Source: Balneolales bacterium (GTDB taxonomy: Bacteria; Bacteroidota; Rhodothermia; Balneolales; Natronogracilivirgulaceae). From it: a stretch of 6,842 bases of DNA. Positions within the stretch are counted from its first letter, which is position 1; each line of letters starts with the position of its first letter. A model generated the notes under the pieces. That model made no database searches, was not told where the DNA came from, and saw nothing but the letters and a program-made list of their open reading frames with translations. Shown here piece after piece: positions 1-6,776 of the stretch. Location: assembly GCA_007131625.1 (NCBI GenBank), contig SLQC01000068.1, forward strand, positions 1-6,842, in the 5' to 3' direction. The position numbers were made by a program, and so were the translations under genes.

Positions 1-1167
1 CAATTCAAAGAGCAAAGAATGCCTACAAAACATGACATTGATCAAGTATCAAAAGACCATCCTGTGGTGCTAGAAAGAATTTTCTCAACTTGTGTGGCTA
101 ATTCTAAGGCCTTAGAATTAGCAGGGATTGACAGGAACACTCCAAACCCTAAAGATGGAGAGATAGATAGGGATGAAAATGGAGAGCCAACGGGTCTTTT
201 GTTTAGAGAAGCCAAGCAGTTGGTAAGAGACGCTATGCCAGGTCCTTTTGGTTCAGATAAGTTAGGGCTAAATCAAGGTGTAGAAAGAGCAATTAAGCTT
301 GCACAAAAAGAATACCTGAAACATGGAATTACAGGAGTCATGGAACCAGGGGTAACTCCAGCAATTATGCGGGCTTATCAAAACCTTTATACTAAAAATG
401 AACTTAGAATTAGAACAACTTTAATGCCTAATTGGTATGGGTTTCATATAAAGCAAGAGACTGAAAAAATTGAAAGATTAATAGGTGAGCTAGGTGTTTG
501 CACTAACTTTGGAGATAATATGCTAAAGATAGGTGGTCTGAAGATGGCCATTGATGGTGGATTAACTTCAAAAACCGCATATTTATCATGGCCATATTTA
601 GGAGAAGATGCTCCAAGAGAGAATATACCTTTTAGACTTGATTTAACTAAATTAAATGAGTATGTAGCAACTGCCCACAATGCAGGATGGAGCGTAGGTA
701 TTCATGTGGTTGGTGATATATCTCAAGAATTAGCAGTTGAAGCTATTTACAAGGCGCATAAAGATAATCCAGCAGATCGTAGACATCAGGTAATTCATGC
801 TTATTATCCCACAGAGAAATCTCTTAAGATGATGAAAGAAGCAAATATTATAGCTGCAATTCAGCCTGCCTTTATCTATGGTGAGGCATCTGGGTATGAT
901 AATCTGTTAACTAAAGAAAAGCAAGAGGAGTTCACTCCTACTAAAACATATCTAGAAAATGGTATAAAAGTGGCAATTAGTACAGATATGCCTTCTGCGC
1001 ACTTTAATCCTTTTTATAACTTATATAGTGCAGTTACTAGGAAGGGTGCTCTTGGTCACCAAGCAGGTACTAAAGAGAAGGTTAGCATTTTAGATGGAGT
1101 TAAAATGATGACTACTAATGCTGCATACTTATCTTATGATGAAAATATTAGAGGAAAACTTCAATGA
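1..1167 (+). CDS. Amidohydrolase family 3 (YtcJ-like) metal-dependent hydrolase, partial at 5' edge and truncated at 3' end
   Basis: The frame is open from base 1. The six codons before the first ATG (position 19) read QFKEQR and run into MPTKHDID, which fits the family's usual internal 'GR-PT-DLD-VSPDHPV' segment. That ATG is therefore internal and the true start lies left of the window. Residues below are numbered from the ATG at 19. The visible part keeps the second half of the metal site: Lys175 in LKMAIDGG (possible carboxylated lysine), His229 in GIHVVGD, His256/His260 in RHQVIH, and Asp323 in AISTDMPS. The N-terminal HxH metal motif would be off the window. Family members act on N-acyl or amide substrates in the cytoplasm; the substrate cannot be named here. 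The protein ends at DENIRGKLQ, where homologues continue with 'G-LADLVVLD' and some 50 more residues. The C-terminal strands of the small domain are thus missing, and the gene may be inactive. Its GC is low and arginine codons are nearly all AGA/AGG, unlike its neighbours. The family call is firm; integrity is doubtful. Confidence 0.85.
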   Translation, partial: QFKEQRMPTKHDIDQVSKDHPVVLERIFSTCVANSKALELAGIDRNTPNPKDGEIDRDENGEPTGLLFREAKQLVRDAMPGPFGSDKLGLNQGVERAIKLAQKEYLKHGITGVMEPGVTPAIMRAYQNLYTKNELRIRTTLMPNWYGFHIKQETEKIERLIGELGVCTNFGDNMLKIGGLKMAIDGGLTSKTAYLSWPYLGEDAPRENIPFRLDLTKLNEYVATAHNAGWSVGIHVVGDISQELAVEAIYKAHKDNPADRRHQVIHAYYPTEKSLKMMKEANIIAAIQPAFIYGEASGYDNLLTKEKQEEFTPTKTYLENGIKVAISTDMPSAHFNPFYNLYSAVTRKGALGHQAGTKEKVSILDGVKMMTTNAAYLSYDENIRGKLQ

Positions 1168-1302
1168 CAGTTATTGAATAACAATATTTTATAATGGTTT
1201 TAGTCCACTGTATTTTGAAATTTCTTGAGTTCCAGAACAATTTAAATCAATCCGTATGAACTGAAATGAGTGTGGTATATTAACCATTTATGCGCTTATT
1301 AA

Positions 1303-1320
1303 GCAGCAATTAACCGCTGC
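1303..1320 (-). terminator. Weak candidate hairpin downstream of the secreted propeller gene
   Basis: GCAGC at 1303-1307 and GCTGC at 1316-1320 form a five-pair stem. Read as minus-strand RNA, two G-U pairs extend it to seven pairs around a UUAA loop. It lies about 58 bases past the stop codon of the minus-strand gene. Only a short UUAAU follows rather than a clean U-tract, so termination is uncertain. The rest of the 210-base gap (1168-1377) is AT-rich and shows no supportable gene. Confidence 0.25.
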
Positions 1321-1377
1321 ATCTATCAAGAGACGGATGATCTTTAAAATCGTGTATTTATGCAGAAATTTGGACGG

Positions 1378-4317
1378 CTACCTCTGGCGGAACCGCCCAT
1401 CATGAGGAAGGAAGGAGGGTTCATTGGTCAACAACAACATGTCATAACGAACTCTTTCATTCAGGTCTTTCAGAGTGAGGGTGTGTGTGCCGGCCGGTAA
1501 ATTAACCCCTTTCAGATTTATCTCTCCTGGCCAGTTCCAGGTCCATAACTCATCGGCCAAACGATTGCTTGGAGTTATCAATTCATCCGGAGCATTCATA
1601 TCAGTTTCACCACCTCCTATGATGGCCAGCTCTTTCCCGTTTAGCAACACTTGAATATTCTGGCTAACAGTATTTCCACGCGATCCGTCTCCACGTTGCA
1701 GATAGCGTAGCCATAAGTAATAGGTATCATCATCCGGTATGTCAATTGACCAGCTTACCCGATTATTCTCAGGTTCTTCCGGCACCAGATAGGCCAAACC
1801 TTTGGTTCCGGCGGCGATGGACCGCTCGAACATACCCTGACGCTCTGCATCATCAAATGTAAGCTCAATACGATTTTCAGGCACCCTTCTGACGGGCGTA
1901 TTTGCCTCAATAAAAATCGGTGTACTTTCATTCCGTCTCCGGTCGACGGCCGTCACAGCGTAGTAGTAGGTTGTCTCCGCTCGCAATCCCCAGTCAATGA
2001 GTTCCGGCTCGGTTGGTGACCCGATCAAATATTGCTGACCCGGTTCTTCCATTCGCTCACGCGACGCGTAGACATTATAGTGTGACAGGCTCGGATCAGA
2101 TGAAGCGTCCCAGACCAAATGAAGTGTCCGGTCATCTACATGCTCTGCGTGCAGAGCTGCAGGTGGAGGTGGAGGCTGTTTGGCTTCCGGACGTTTCCCG
2201 GCTGGTTCAAAGGATTTGTCCGTTGTAAAACAGATCACATCCATGGCGGCATCCGGATCTTCTGTTGAAATCATCATATCAAGCGCACCGACAGAAAGCG
2301 AAGTGCTTCCGGCAAGTACCCATTTCCAGGTTTGTGAATCGGTCTCCACTTTCATTTTTGTGCTTTCCAGATCGAGAATCCATCCGGAGTGTCCGGATTC
2401 CTGATCCCGAATGCGTGCCCATATATAATATGTTTCATCTTCGGGCAACCTGACCTGAAGCGAGGACTCTCCGTAACTGACATCCGGATGCTTGTATACG
2501 TAGTACCAGTCGGATGCACCCTGTACATCGCGTCCCACAGCCAACCCCGGCATTTCCGTAGTATAGCGATCCCACATCGCATTTTCAGCTTCCAGATAAA
2601 TGGTAAGTGGCTGATCAATCGAGCCGGACAGCTGTACGCCTGCTCTGGATACCTCTTCGGAATATCCGCTTTCCAAACCGGAGTGCTCCAACGAGGTGAT
2701 TACATAGTAATAATCCTGACCCGGTTCTATGGCTGTGTCCCGCCAGCTTGTATTCATGACGGGTTCGTGAGTTAGCAATTCATAATCATCACCGCTACGC
2801 ATGCTGCGATAGACCAAATAACCACGCGTTTCGCGATGGTAACCGGATGGTTCCCAGTTAAGGACAAGTGATGAACCGTCTGTCTCCCACTCGAGTTGAC
2901 TGGGCGGACGTGGACGGGCCATTACGGCAATGTAGTTTCGAAAACGGCCGGTCATGCTTGAAGCGGTATGGATTTTGGTTGCATCCGGACTCATCATGGA
3001 AAAATCACCTCCTGCATAATAGGTATTAGGGAGGTGGTTCGTATTGAATACCGGTTGCCAGGTTTTGTCTGAAAATATTTGATACACAGTATTGGCGTTC
3101 TCGCTACGGGTAAAACGGGGCAGGTTCCATCCCCGCACCCAGCCAATGTAAAAACGCGGATGTTTCAACCAGTGCAGATGATAATTGCTCCCGTCGGGTG
3201 ACAATCTGTAGGATTGAAGAATTTCAACATCCCGAACACGAATCAGGTTGGTCGTTCCACCATCGCGGGCAAGGTATTCACCATCCGGTGAGTGAGCTTC
3301 ATGGCCATGAGTCAATATTGGATAGTAGCGATATATTTCAAATAGCTCATTGAGGTTGTCACTTTTATGGATACGGTACTTATCCCACTCCGGGCCCTCT
3401 GGCCATTGTATGCGATCGCTCATGAAAGTTTCCAGGTAGCGTGTCTCGCCGGCTGCAGGGGCGATCACATGGTCGATCCTGCCGGTATTGCGGTCAATCA
3501 ACATTCCGGTTCGCACCAAAATCAGTGGTCCCCATTGATCATGTTCTTCCACAAATTTACCTCTTGGACTGCCCCGGTACATCCACTCGTCTATTTGAAA
3601 TCGGGGAGGGACCGGTTTGCCTTCGGGATTGAATCCACCCGGTCGGCCATCGTGCATTTGAATATGCGGAATAGACTTCTCGCCGGGTTCATACGGCAGC
3701 CATATCCCACCGTTTGGTGTGTCAATAAAAATGTATTGATTGTCTGACGTCAATCCATATGATCGTTCACGCGGATATGGATCCCACTCAGCCAGTAACC
3801 TGGTTTCACCGGTACTCACACTTCCCGTAAATAATCGGCCGTCGGGTCGAAAAAAATAGACATCCGGATCTTCCCGATCCCAAAGTACTCGACTTCCATG
3901 GACATAGGGCATTAATCGTGAGTAATCCGAATTAATAAAAGACTGGGATATACCGTTCCGGAATTGGCGGTGACCCTGCAAATAGAGCAATGATCCATCG
4001 GCGTTCCAGGCGGGCCAAATCGACGCTGTCCCTGAGTGCTCCGCGATTGGCGAGGTGTCCAGCATCCACAACTCGCTGCCGTGATCAAGATCGTTGAACA
4101 CGATACGATGATTCAACATTTCCTCTTGACGATGAAAGCGTTCATAGGGTTTGTGGCCGTGACGCTCCATGAGTGATTTCAGATTTTGGGGCGGGGCAAT
4201 AAGACTTGCATATGCCGGATTAAACAAAAAAAGAATCAATAATACGGAATATATCAAAAGGGCCTTTCCCTTCTGAAAAAAGCAACGCAGTAATGCATTA
4301 ATGTGATTGACATTCAT
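1378..4317 (-). CDS. Secreted beta-propeller protein with two FnIII + carbohydrate-binding-like modules
   Basis: This 979-residue protein was not recognised as a named enzyme. Residues 1-37 are a Sec signal peptide: Lys17/Lys19, a hydrophobic core at about 20-33, and an AYA|S cleavage site. No lipobox follows, so a periplasmic or secreted protein is likely. Residues about 65-465 resemble a TolB/PD40-type propeller, with recurrent blades such as NADGSLLYL (105), RPDGRLF (157), SPDGEYLA (343), SPDGSNYH (373) and SPDATKIH (443). FnIII-1 spans about 471-560. A beta-sandwich resembling CBM6/35-type modules spans about 572-705 (YLEAENAMW; YYIWARIR). A PPPPP linker (715-719) leads to FnIII-2 (about 720-808) and a second sandwich (about 817-976; YYLWLRYL). 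Both sandwiches end in a matching 'D-[V/M]-[I/L]-x-[F/L]-T-[T/N]-[D/E]-x-[S]-F-x-P' pattern, so the FnIII-sandwich pair looks duplicated. A type IX sorting domain is not apparent at the end. Binding or degradation of an extracellular polysaccharide is inferred; a propeller lyase like PL22 is possible but unproven. The start has AGG eight bases upstream and directly precedes the signal peptide. Confidence 0.85.
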   Translation of the reverse strand: MNVNHINALLRCFFQKGKALLIYSVLLILFLFNPAYASLIAPPQNLKSLMERHGHKPYERFHRQEEMLNHRIVFNDLDHGSELWMLDTSPIAEHSGTASIWPAWNADGSLLYLQGHRQFRNGISQSFINSDYSRLMPYVHGSRVLWDREDPDVYFFRPDGRLFTGSVSTGETRLLAEWDPYPRERSYGLTSDNQYIFIDTPNGGIWLPYEPGEKSIPHIQMHDGRPGGFNPEGKPVPPRFQIDEWMYRGSPRGKFVEEHDQWGPLILVRTGMLIDRNTGRIDHVIAPAAGETRYLETFMSDRIQWPEGPEWDKYRIHKSDNLNELFEIYRYYPILTHGHEAHSPDGEYLARDGGTTNLIRVRDVEILQSYRLSPDGSNYHLHWLKHPRFYIGWVRGWNLPRFTRSENANTVYQIFSDKTWQPVFNTNHLPNTYYAGGDFSMMSPDATKIHTASSMTGRFRNYIAVMARPRPPSQLEWETDGSSLVLNWEPSGYHRETRGYLVYRSMRSGDDYELLTHEPVMNTSWRDTAIEPGQDYYYVITSLEHSGLESGYSEEVSRAGVQLSGSIDQPLTIYLEAENAMWDRYTTEMPGLAVGRDVQGASDWYYVYKHPDVSYGESSLQVRLPEDETYYIWARIRDQESGHSGWILDLESTKMKVETDSQTWKWVLAGSTSLSVGALDMMISTEDPDAAMDVICFTTDKSFEPAGKRPEAKQPPPPPAALHAEHVDDRTLHLVWDASSDPSLSHYNVYASRERMEEPGQQYLIGSPTEPELIDWGLRAETTYYYAVTAVDRRRNESTPIFIEANTPVRRVPENRIELTFDDAERQGMFERSIAAGTKGLAYLVPEEPENNRVSWSIDIPDDDTYYLWLRYLQRGDGSRGNTVSQNIQVLLNGKELAIIGGGETDMNAPDELITPSNRLADELWTWNWPGEINLKGVNLPAGTHTLTLKDLNERVRYDMLLLTNEPSFLPHDGRFRQR

Positions 4318-4443
4318 TGAATGACCTGTTTGATTTAATCAATTGAAAGCATGATGCTCAACAACTTGAATAAATATATATTGTTCCCCTCACAAGTGCC
4401 ATGTTGAAATATAATTATTGTATAAAGACTTTTTAATCTGATC

Positions 4444-4470
4444 CTGGTATCATCATTATTAAGCTACCAG
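4444..4470. repeat. Inverted repeat CTGGTA-N15-TACCAG in the divergent intergenic region
   Basis: The perfect six-base arms sit at 4444-4449 and 4465-4470, and the arm centres are 21 bases apart. The site is nearly central between the two start codons, 112 bases before larB and 126 before the propeller gene. That spacing suits a two-turn operator for a dimeric regulator. TTTATT follows on the plus strand, but the long loop and short stem make a terminator unlikely. A chance repeat is possible. Confidence 0.3.
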
Positions 4471-4504
4471 TTTATTAGTGCCCTATTGATTATATTTCTG
4501 TGGA

Positions 4505-4536
4505 TTTGGAGGGTTTATAAACTTTAAGTCTATACA
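4505..4536 (+). promoter_or_regulatory. Weak candidate larB promoter
   Basis: TTTGGAG at 4505-4511 could serve as the upstream element and TATACA at 4531-4536 as the -10/-7 element. The 19-base gap from TTGGAG to TATACA is longer than the usual 17 for sigma-70 but close to Bacteroidota spacing. It would place the transcript start about 40 bases before the larB ATG. The evidence is a pattern match only. Confidence 0.25.
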
Positions 4537-4582
4537 AGTAAATAATTGAATAATAAGGAAAATTGAAATACGGAATTTTAAT

Positions 4583-5329
4583 ATGAACAGAGACACACTT
4601 AAACAATTACTGATCAATGTACAAAGCGGGGAGACCGGAGTCGATGATGCTGTTGAAAAGCTCGCAGATCTTCCATATAAAGATCTCGCTTTTGCCAAAA
4701 TTGACAATCATCGGGAGATCAGGACCGGATTTCCGGAGGTGATTTTCGGTCAGGGTAAAACTCCGCGACAGGTCAGGGATATTGTCGAATTCTTATTGAC
4801 CAGAGAGAGTAATATTTTGGTTACCCGTGTTACAACGGAAATGTTTGAAAAGGTACAAGAAATAAGCAGCAGTGCAGAATACCACGAGGTGGCGCGTTGT
4901 ATCACTATCAGGAAAAAAAGGCCCGTCCTTCCGGAAACCCATATTGCAGTAGTAACAGCCGGCACTACAGATCTCCCTGTAGCAGAAGAAGCGGCAGTAA
5001 CCGCCGAGATATTCGATAACCGGGTTACCCGTTTTTTTGATGTTGGAGTTGCTGGGGTCCACCGGCTCTTTGATAACCTGGATGAAATCAGAAGAGCCAG
5101 AGTTGTGGTGGTCATTGCAGGCATGGAGGGAGCCCTCCCAAGCATTGTGGGCGGCCTTGTAGATAAACCGGTGATAGCCGTCCCTACCAGTTCCGGATAT
5201 GGAGCAAATTTCGGTGGTCTCTCCGCACTCCTGGGCATGCTCACCAGCTGTGCCAGCGGCGTGAGCGTTGTAAATATCGACAATGGGTTTGGTGCCGGTT
5301 ACCAGGCAGGAATGATCAACAAGCTATAA
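4583..5329 (+). CDS. larB: LarB, pyridinium-3,5-biscarboxylic acid mononucleotide synthase (nickel pincer cofactor synthesis)
   Basis: LarB carboxylates the pyridinium ring of nicotinic acid adenine dinucleotide at C5 and releases AMP, giving the biscarboxylate mononucleotide that LarE and LarC convert to the nickel-pincer nucleotide. At 248 residues this is full family length. Residues 1-110 are the LarB-specific N-terminal part (RTGFPEVIFGQGKT at 47-60). Residues about 118-248 are the PurE-like domain, with TAGTTDLPVAEEA (125-137), GVAGVHRL (155-162), GMEGALPS (180-187), PTSSGYGANFGG (201-212) and the closing NIDNGFGAG. Cys223 in TSCASGV lines up with the cysteine known to form the covalent substrate adduct in Lactiplantibacillus LarB (Cys221), so the enzyme looks intact. 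The start is the first ATG in frame before the conserved N-terminus. GGA eight bases upstream is a weak ribosome site, and AAGGAA at 4555-4560 is too distant. No larC, larE, larA or nickel transporter lies in the window, and the genes either side are on the opposite strand, so it is probably monocistronic. Confidence 0.95.
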   Translation: MNRDTLKQLLINVQSGETGVDDAVEKLADLPYKDLAFAKIDNHREIRTGFPEVIFGQGKTPRQVRDIVEFLLTRESNILVTRVTTEMFEKVQEISSSAEYHEVARCITIRKKRPVLPETHIAVVTAGTTDLPVAEEAAVTAEIFDNRVTRFFDVGVAGVHRLFDNLDEIRRARVVVVIAGMEGALPSIVGGLVDKPVIAVPTSSGYGANFGGLSALLGMLTSCASGVSVVNIDNGFGAGYQAGMINKL

Positions 5330-5413
5330 CATCATCCCCGACTTTTATTCTGTACAAAACCCACTTCGAGAATTCGGCTTATGTTACGTCTTTGGGCAGG
5401 GCAGATACCGGAA

Positions 5414-5665
5414 TCAGAGGTTACCTCGTTTGGAAACATCCCTGGACATCTCATACTTTAGATATAGCTCTTTCCCCAACCAGACGATTGCAGCAGGTGG
5501 AATCACTATAAAAAGTACTCCGAGCATGTACTTGTTCTTTGTTTCATACGGAGCTTTATAAAGTGCGGCCATGGAAAATGCCCATAGCATGATCAGTATT
5601 AGTGTAATAGCTGCAGGGAGTATAAACTCCATGGACCCATAATGATGGTGCAATAGTGTTAACAT
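5414..5665 (-). CDS. Small two-helix membrane protein of unknown function
   Basis: The protein has up to 83 residues. Two hydrophobic segments, about 14-34 (FILPAAITLILIMLWAF...) and about 46-63 (YMLGVLFIVIPPAAIVWLG), are separated by a short charged loop (KAPYETKNK), and a charged tail (KYEMSRDVSKRG) follows. The layout, with a proline in the second helix, recalls the PLDc_N type of small membrane domain (phospholipase D-nuclease N-terminal), but the resemblance is loose and no function is claimed. The start is uncertain. The ATG at 5665 has no visible ribosome site and sits only one base after a TATAAT-like hexamer (5667-5672, minus strand). Met12 (ATG at 5632-5630) begins right before the first helix and would give 72 residues. 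The gene lies 117 bases downstream of the exported reductase on the same strand and converges with larB across an 84-base gap. Coding is supported by coherent membrane topology only. Confidence 0.6.
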   Translation of the reverse strand: MLTLLHHHYGSMEFILPAAITLILIMLWAFSMAALYKAPYETKNKYMLGVLFIVIPPAAIVWLGKELYLKYEMSRDVSKRGNL

Positions 5666-5741
5666 GATTATAGCAATTGGTGTAAGGTTTGAAGTTCATT
5701 TCTAGTTGTATATTAATGATTTAATAACAACAAATTCAAGT

Positions 5742-5776
5742 ATTGTTTTTATCGTGTATGTTCATTATAAAACAAT
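5742..5776. repeat. AT-rich inverted repeat just past the aldo/keto reductase stop
   Basis: ATTGTTTT at 5742-5749 is the perfect reverse complement of AAAACAAT at 5769-5776, enclosing a 19-base loop. It begins six bases after the stop codon of the minus-strand reductase, where a terminator or 3'-stabilising hairpin would be expected. The stem has only one G-C pair and no U-tract follows on the minus strand, so a classic terminator is unlikely. Confidence 0.3.
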
Positions 5777-5782
5777 CCGGCA

Positions 5783-6736
5783 TCAGCTGAGGGCCAGGTG
5801 GCGGATCTCTGACATTTCAGATTCAGAGAGTTTTTCAAATGAGGATGCTATTCGGACATTTTCATCCAAATATTCTTTGGCTGTAATCCCCATGATTGTC
5901 GTGGATACCGGATAGCTCATGGTATAAGGCAGCAATTGCCGTATTGTCAAATCCGGCCGCAACATCCTTCCACGGTGAGCTACTTTCATTGCAATGACAC
6001 CGACATTTTTCTCAGTTGCCAGATCAAAAAACCGGTCCAGATATTCTGTGTCATTCATAGAACGGTGGCCAGCATTCAATGTGATCAATACGCAGTCGTA
6101 CGGATAATCTTTCAGTGCCTCCCACAGTAGTCGAGAGGAGTGCCCGGTAATTCCGATATTTTTGATCACCCCTTCTTCCTTCAACTTTTCGAATGCATGG
6201 CGTGCACTGGGCTTTCGTCTGAGATCTTCCAATGTTCCGAAGTTGCCGACATAGTGGTGCTGATATAGATCCACATAGTCGGTTTGAAGCCGGCGAATAC
6301 TGTCCTCAAAAAGCCTCATTGTGCCATCATAGGTGTAGTCATGACTTTTTGTGGCAAGAAATACTTCGTCCCTGCGATCTTTCATAACAGATCCAATATT
6401 TATTTCACTGGCTCCGGGTAACCGTCCGCTTCCTTCACGTCCGTAAAGTGCGGCAGTGTCGATGTAGTTAACACCCAGGTCAATCGCATGGTTGATGATT
6501 TCGATAGCCTCATCACGCTTAGCAGGCTGCTCCACTGTTGTTTCACCGCCAAGACTAAAAATACCTACGTTATGCCCGGTTTTCCCCAAAGGCTGTTTCG
6601 GAATGGATCCTGAAGCAGGCTGATTAGCCCAAGCTGCAGTTTTTGCTAAAAGGCCACCAGAAAGTGTCAGGCCGATTCCGGTTGTGGCAGTAAGACTGTT
6701 TTTTAAAAATGATCTGCGATCACATGTCTCTTTCAT
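5783..6736 (-). CDS. Tat-exported aldo/keto reductase
   Basis: This 317-residue protein is of the aldo/keto reductase fold, which normally reduces carbonyls or oxidises hydroxyls with NAD(P)(H). The N-terminus is a twin-arginine signal: DRRSFLK (6-12), a mild hydrophobic stretch (about 17-31) and an AWA|N cleavage site after residue 37. Export of the folded enzyme to the periplasm, presumably with its cofactor, is inferred. The mature part starts with the usual PLGKTG (48-54) and then SLGG. The catalytic tetrad is complete: Asp93 and Tyr98 in YIDTAALYG, Lys130 in FLATKSHD, and His161 in DLYQHH. GVIKNIGITGHS (189-200) and the late VSTTIMGI (277-284) are typical family strands. No C-terminal ferredoxin-like cysteine motif is present. 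The start is well supported: AGGAG (6743-6747 on the complement) lies six bases before the ATG and the Tat signal begins at once. The small membrane gene follows 117 bases downstream. The substrate is unknown; Tat-signal relatives often occur in sugar or polyol metabolism loci. Confidence 0.92.
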   Translation of the reverse strand: MKETCDRRSFLKNSLTATTGIGLTLSGGLLAKTAAWANQPASGSIPKQPLGKTGHNVGIFSLGGETTVEQPAKRDEAIEIINHAIDLGVNYIDTAALYGREGSGRLPGASEINIGSVMKDRRDEVFLATKSHDYTYDGTMRLFEDSIRRLQTDYVDLYQHHYVGNFGTLEDLRRKPSARHAFEKLKEEGVIKNIGITGHSSRLLWEALKDYPYDCVLITLNAGHRSMNDTEYLDRFFDLATEKNVGVIAMKVAHRGRMLRPDLTIRQLLPYTMSYPVSTTIMGITAKEYLDENVRIASSFEKLSESEMSEIRHLALS

Positions 6737-6742
6737 AATAAT

Positions 6743-6747
6743 CTCCT
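6743..6747 (-). promoter_or_regulatory. Strong ribosome binding site of the aldo/keto reductase
   Basis: AGGAG on the minus strand sits six bases before the start codon at 6736. It is the only textbook Shine-Dalgarno site in this window, the other starts having weak or no match. It fixes the reductase start and hints at stronger translation than its neighbours. Confidence 0.75.
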
Positions 6748-6756
6748 GTTTTTTTT

Positions 6757-6776
6757 CTGATCAATACCGGTATCAG
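6757..6776. promoter_or_regulatory. Palindrome ATACCGGTAT in the reductase leader, possible operator
   Basis: ATACCGGTAT (6764-6773) is a perfect 10-base palindrome 28-37 bases before the reductase start. CTGAT to its left and ATCAG to its right extend the dyad to 8-base arms if four bases are bulged. It is flanked by T-runs at 6749-6756 and 6778-6784. The position fits a repressor site or a leader hairpin for the minus-strand gene. A plus-strand terminator reading is possible, but no plus-strand gene ends here. No promoter hexamers could be assigned with confidence. Confidence 0.35.

Larger units (their letters stand above)
4318..4582. promoter_or_regulatory. Divergent intergenic region between the propeller gene and larB
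   Basis: These 265 AT-rich bases separate two divergently read genes, so they must hold both promoters. No strong match to the Bacteroidota -33 TTTG / -7 TAnnTTTG pattern is visible in either direction. It contains two short inverted repeats: AGCAT-G-ATGCT at 4348-4358, about 30 bases before the propeller start, and CTGGTA...TACCAG at 4444-4470 near the middle. No small gene is supportable here. Confidence 0.5.

Noticed and set aside
444..680. A 78-codon minus-strand frame within the amidohydrolase
   Set aside because: It runs antisense to conserved metal-site coding sequence and has no supporting features.
1160..1200. Simple frameshift explaining the missing amidohydrolase C-terminus
   Set aside because: None of the three forward frames after 1160 gives the expected continuation before a stop, so a single insertion or deletion does not restore the protein.
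1168..1377. Insertion sequence or transposon remnant at the composition boundary
   Set aside because: I saw no terminal inverted repeats, target duplication or transposase-like codons in the gap.
1378..1500. C-terminal type IX secretion sorting domain on the propeller protein
   Set aside because: The protein ends with the second beta-sandwich and a short DGRFRQR tail, with no extra sorting domain visible.
2352..3747. Several open frames of 60-128 codons on either strand inside the propeller gene
   Set aside because: All lie within the continuous 979-codon gene with clear domains; their products show no signal, motif or plausible start.
4750..5283. A 177-codon open frame on the minus strand opposite larB
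   Set aside because: It overlaps a fully conserved larB, its product is low in recognisable motifs and rich in Ser/Thr, and it has no ribosome site. It is a shadow of larB codon structure.
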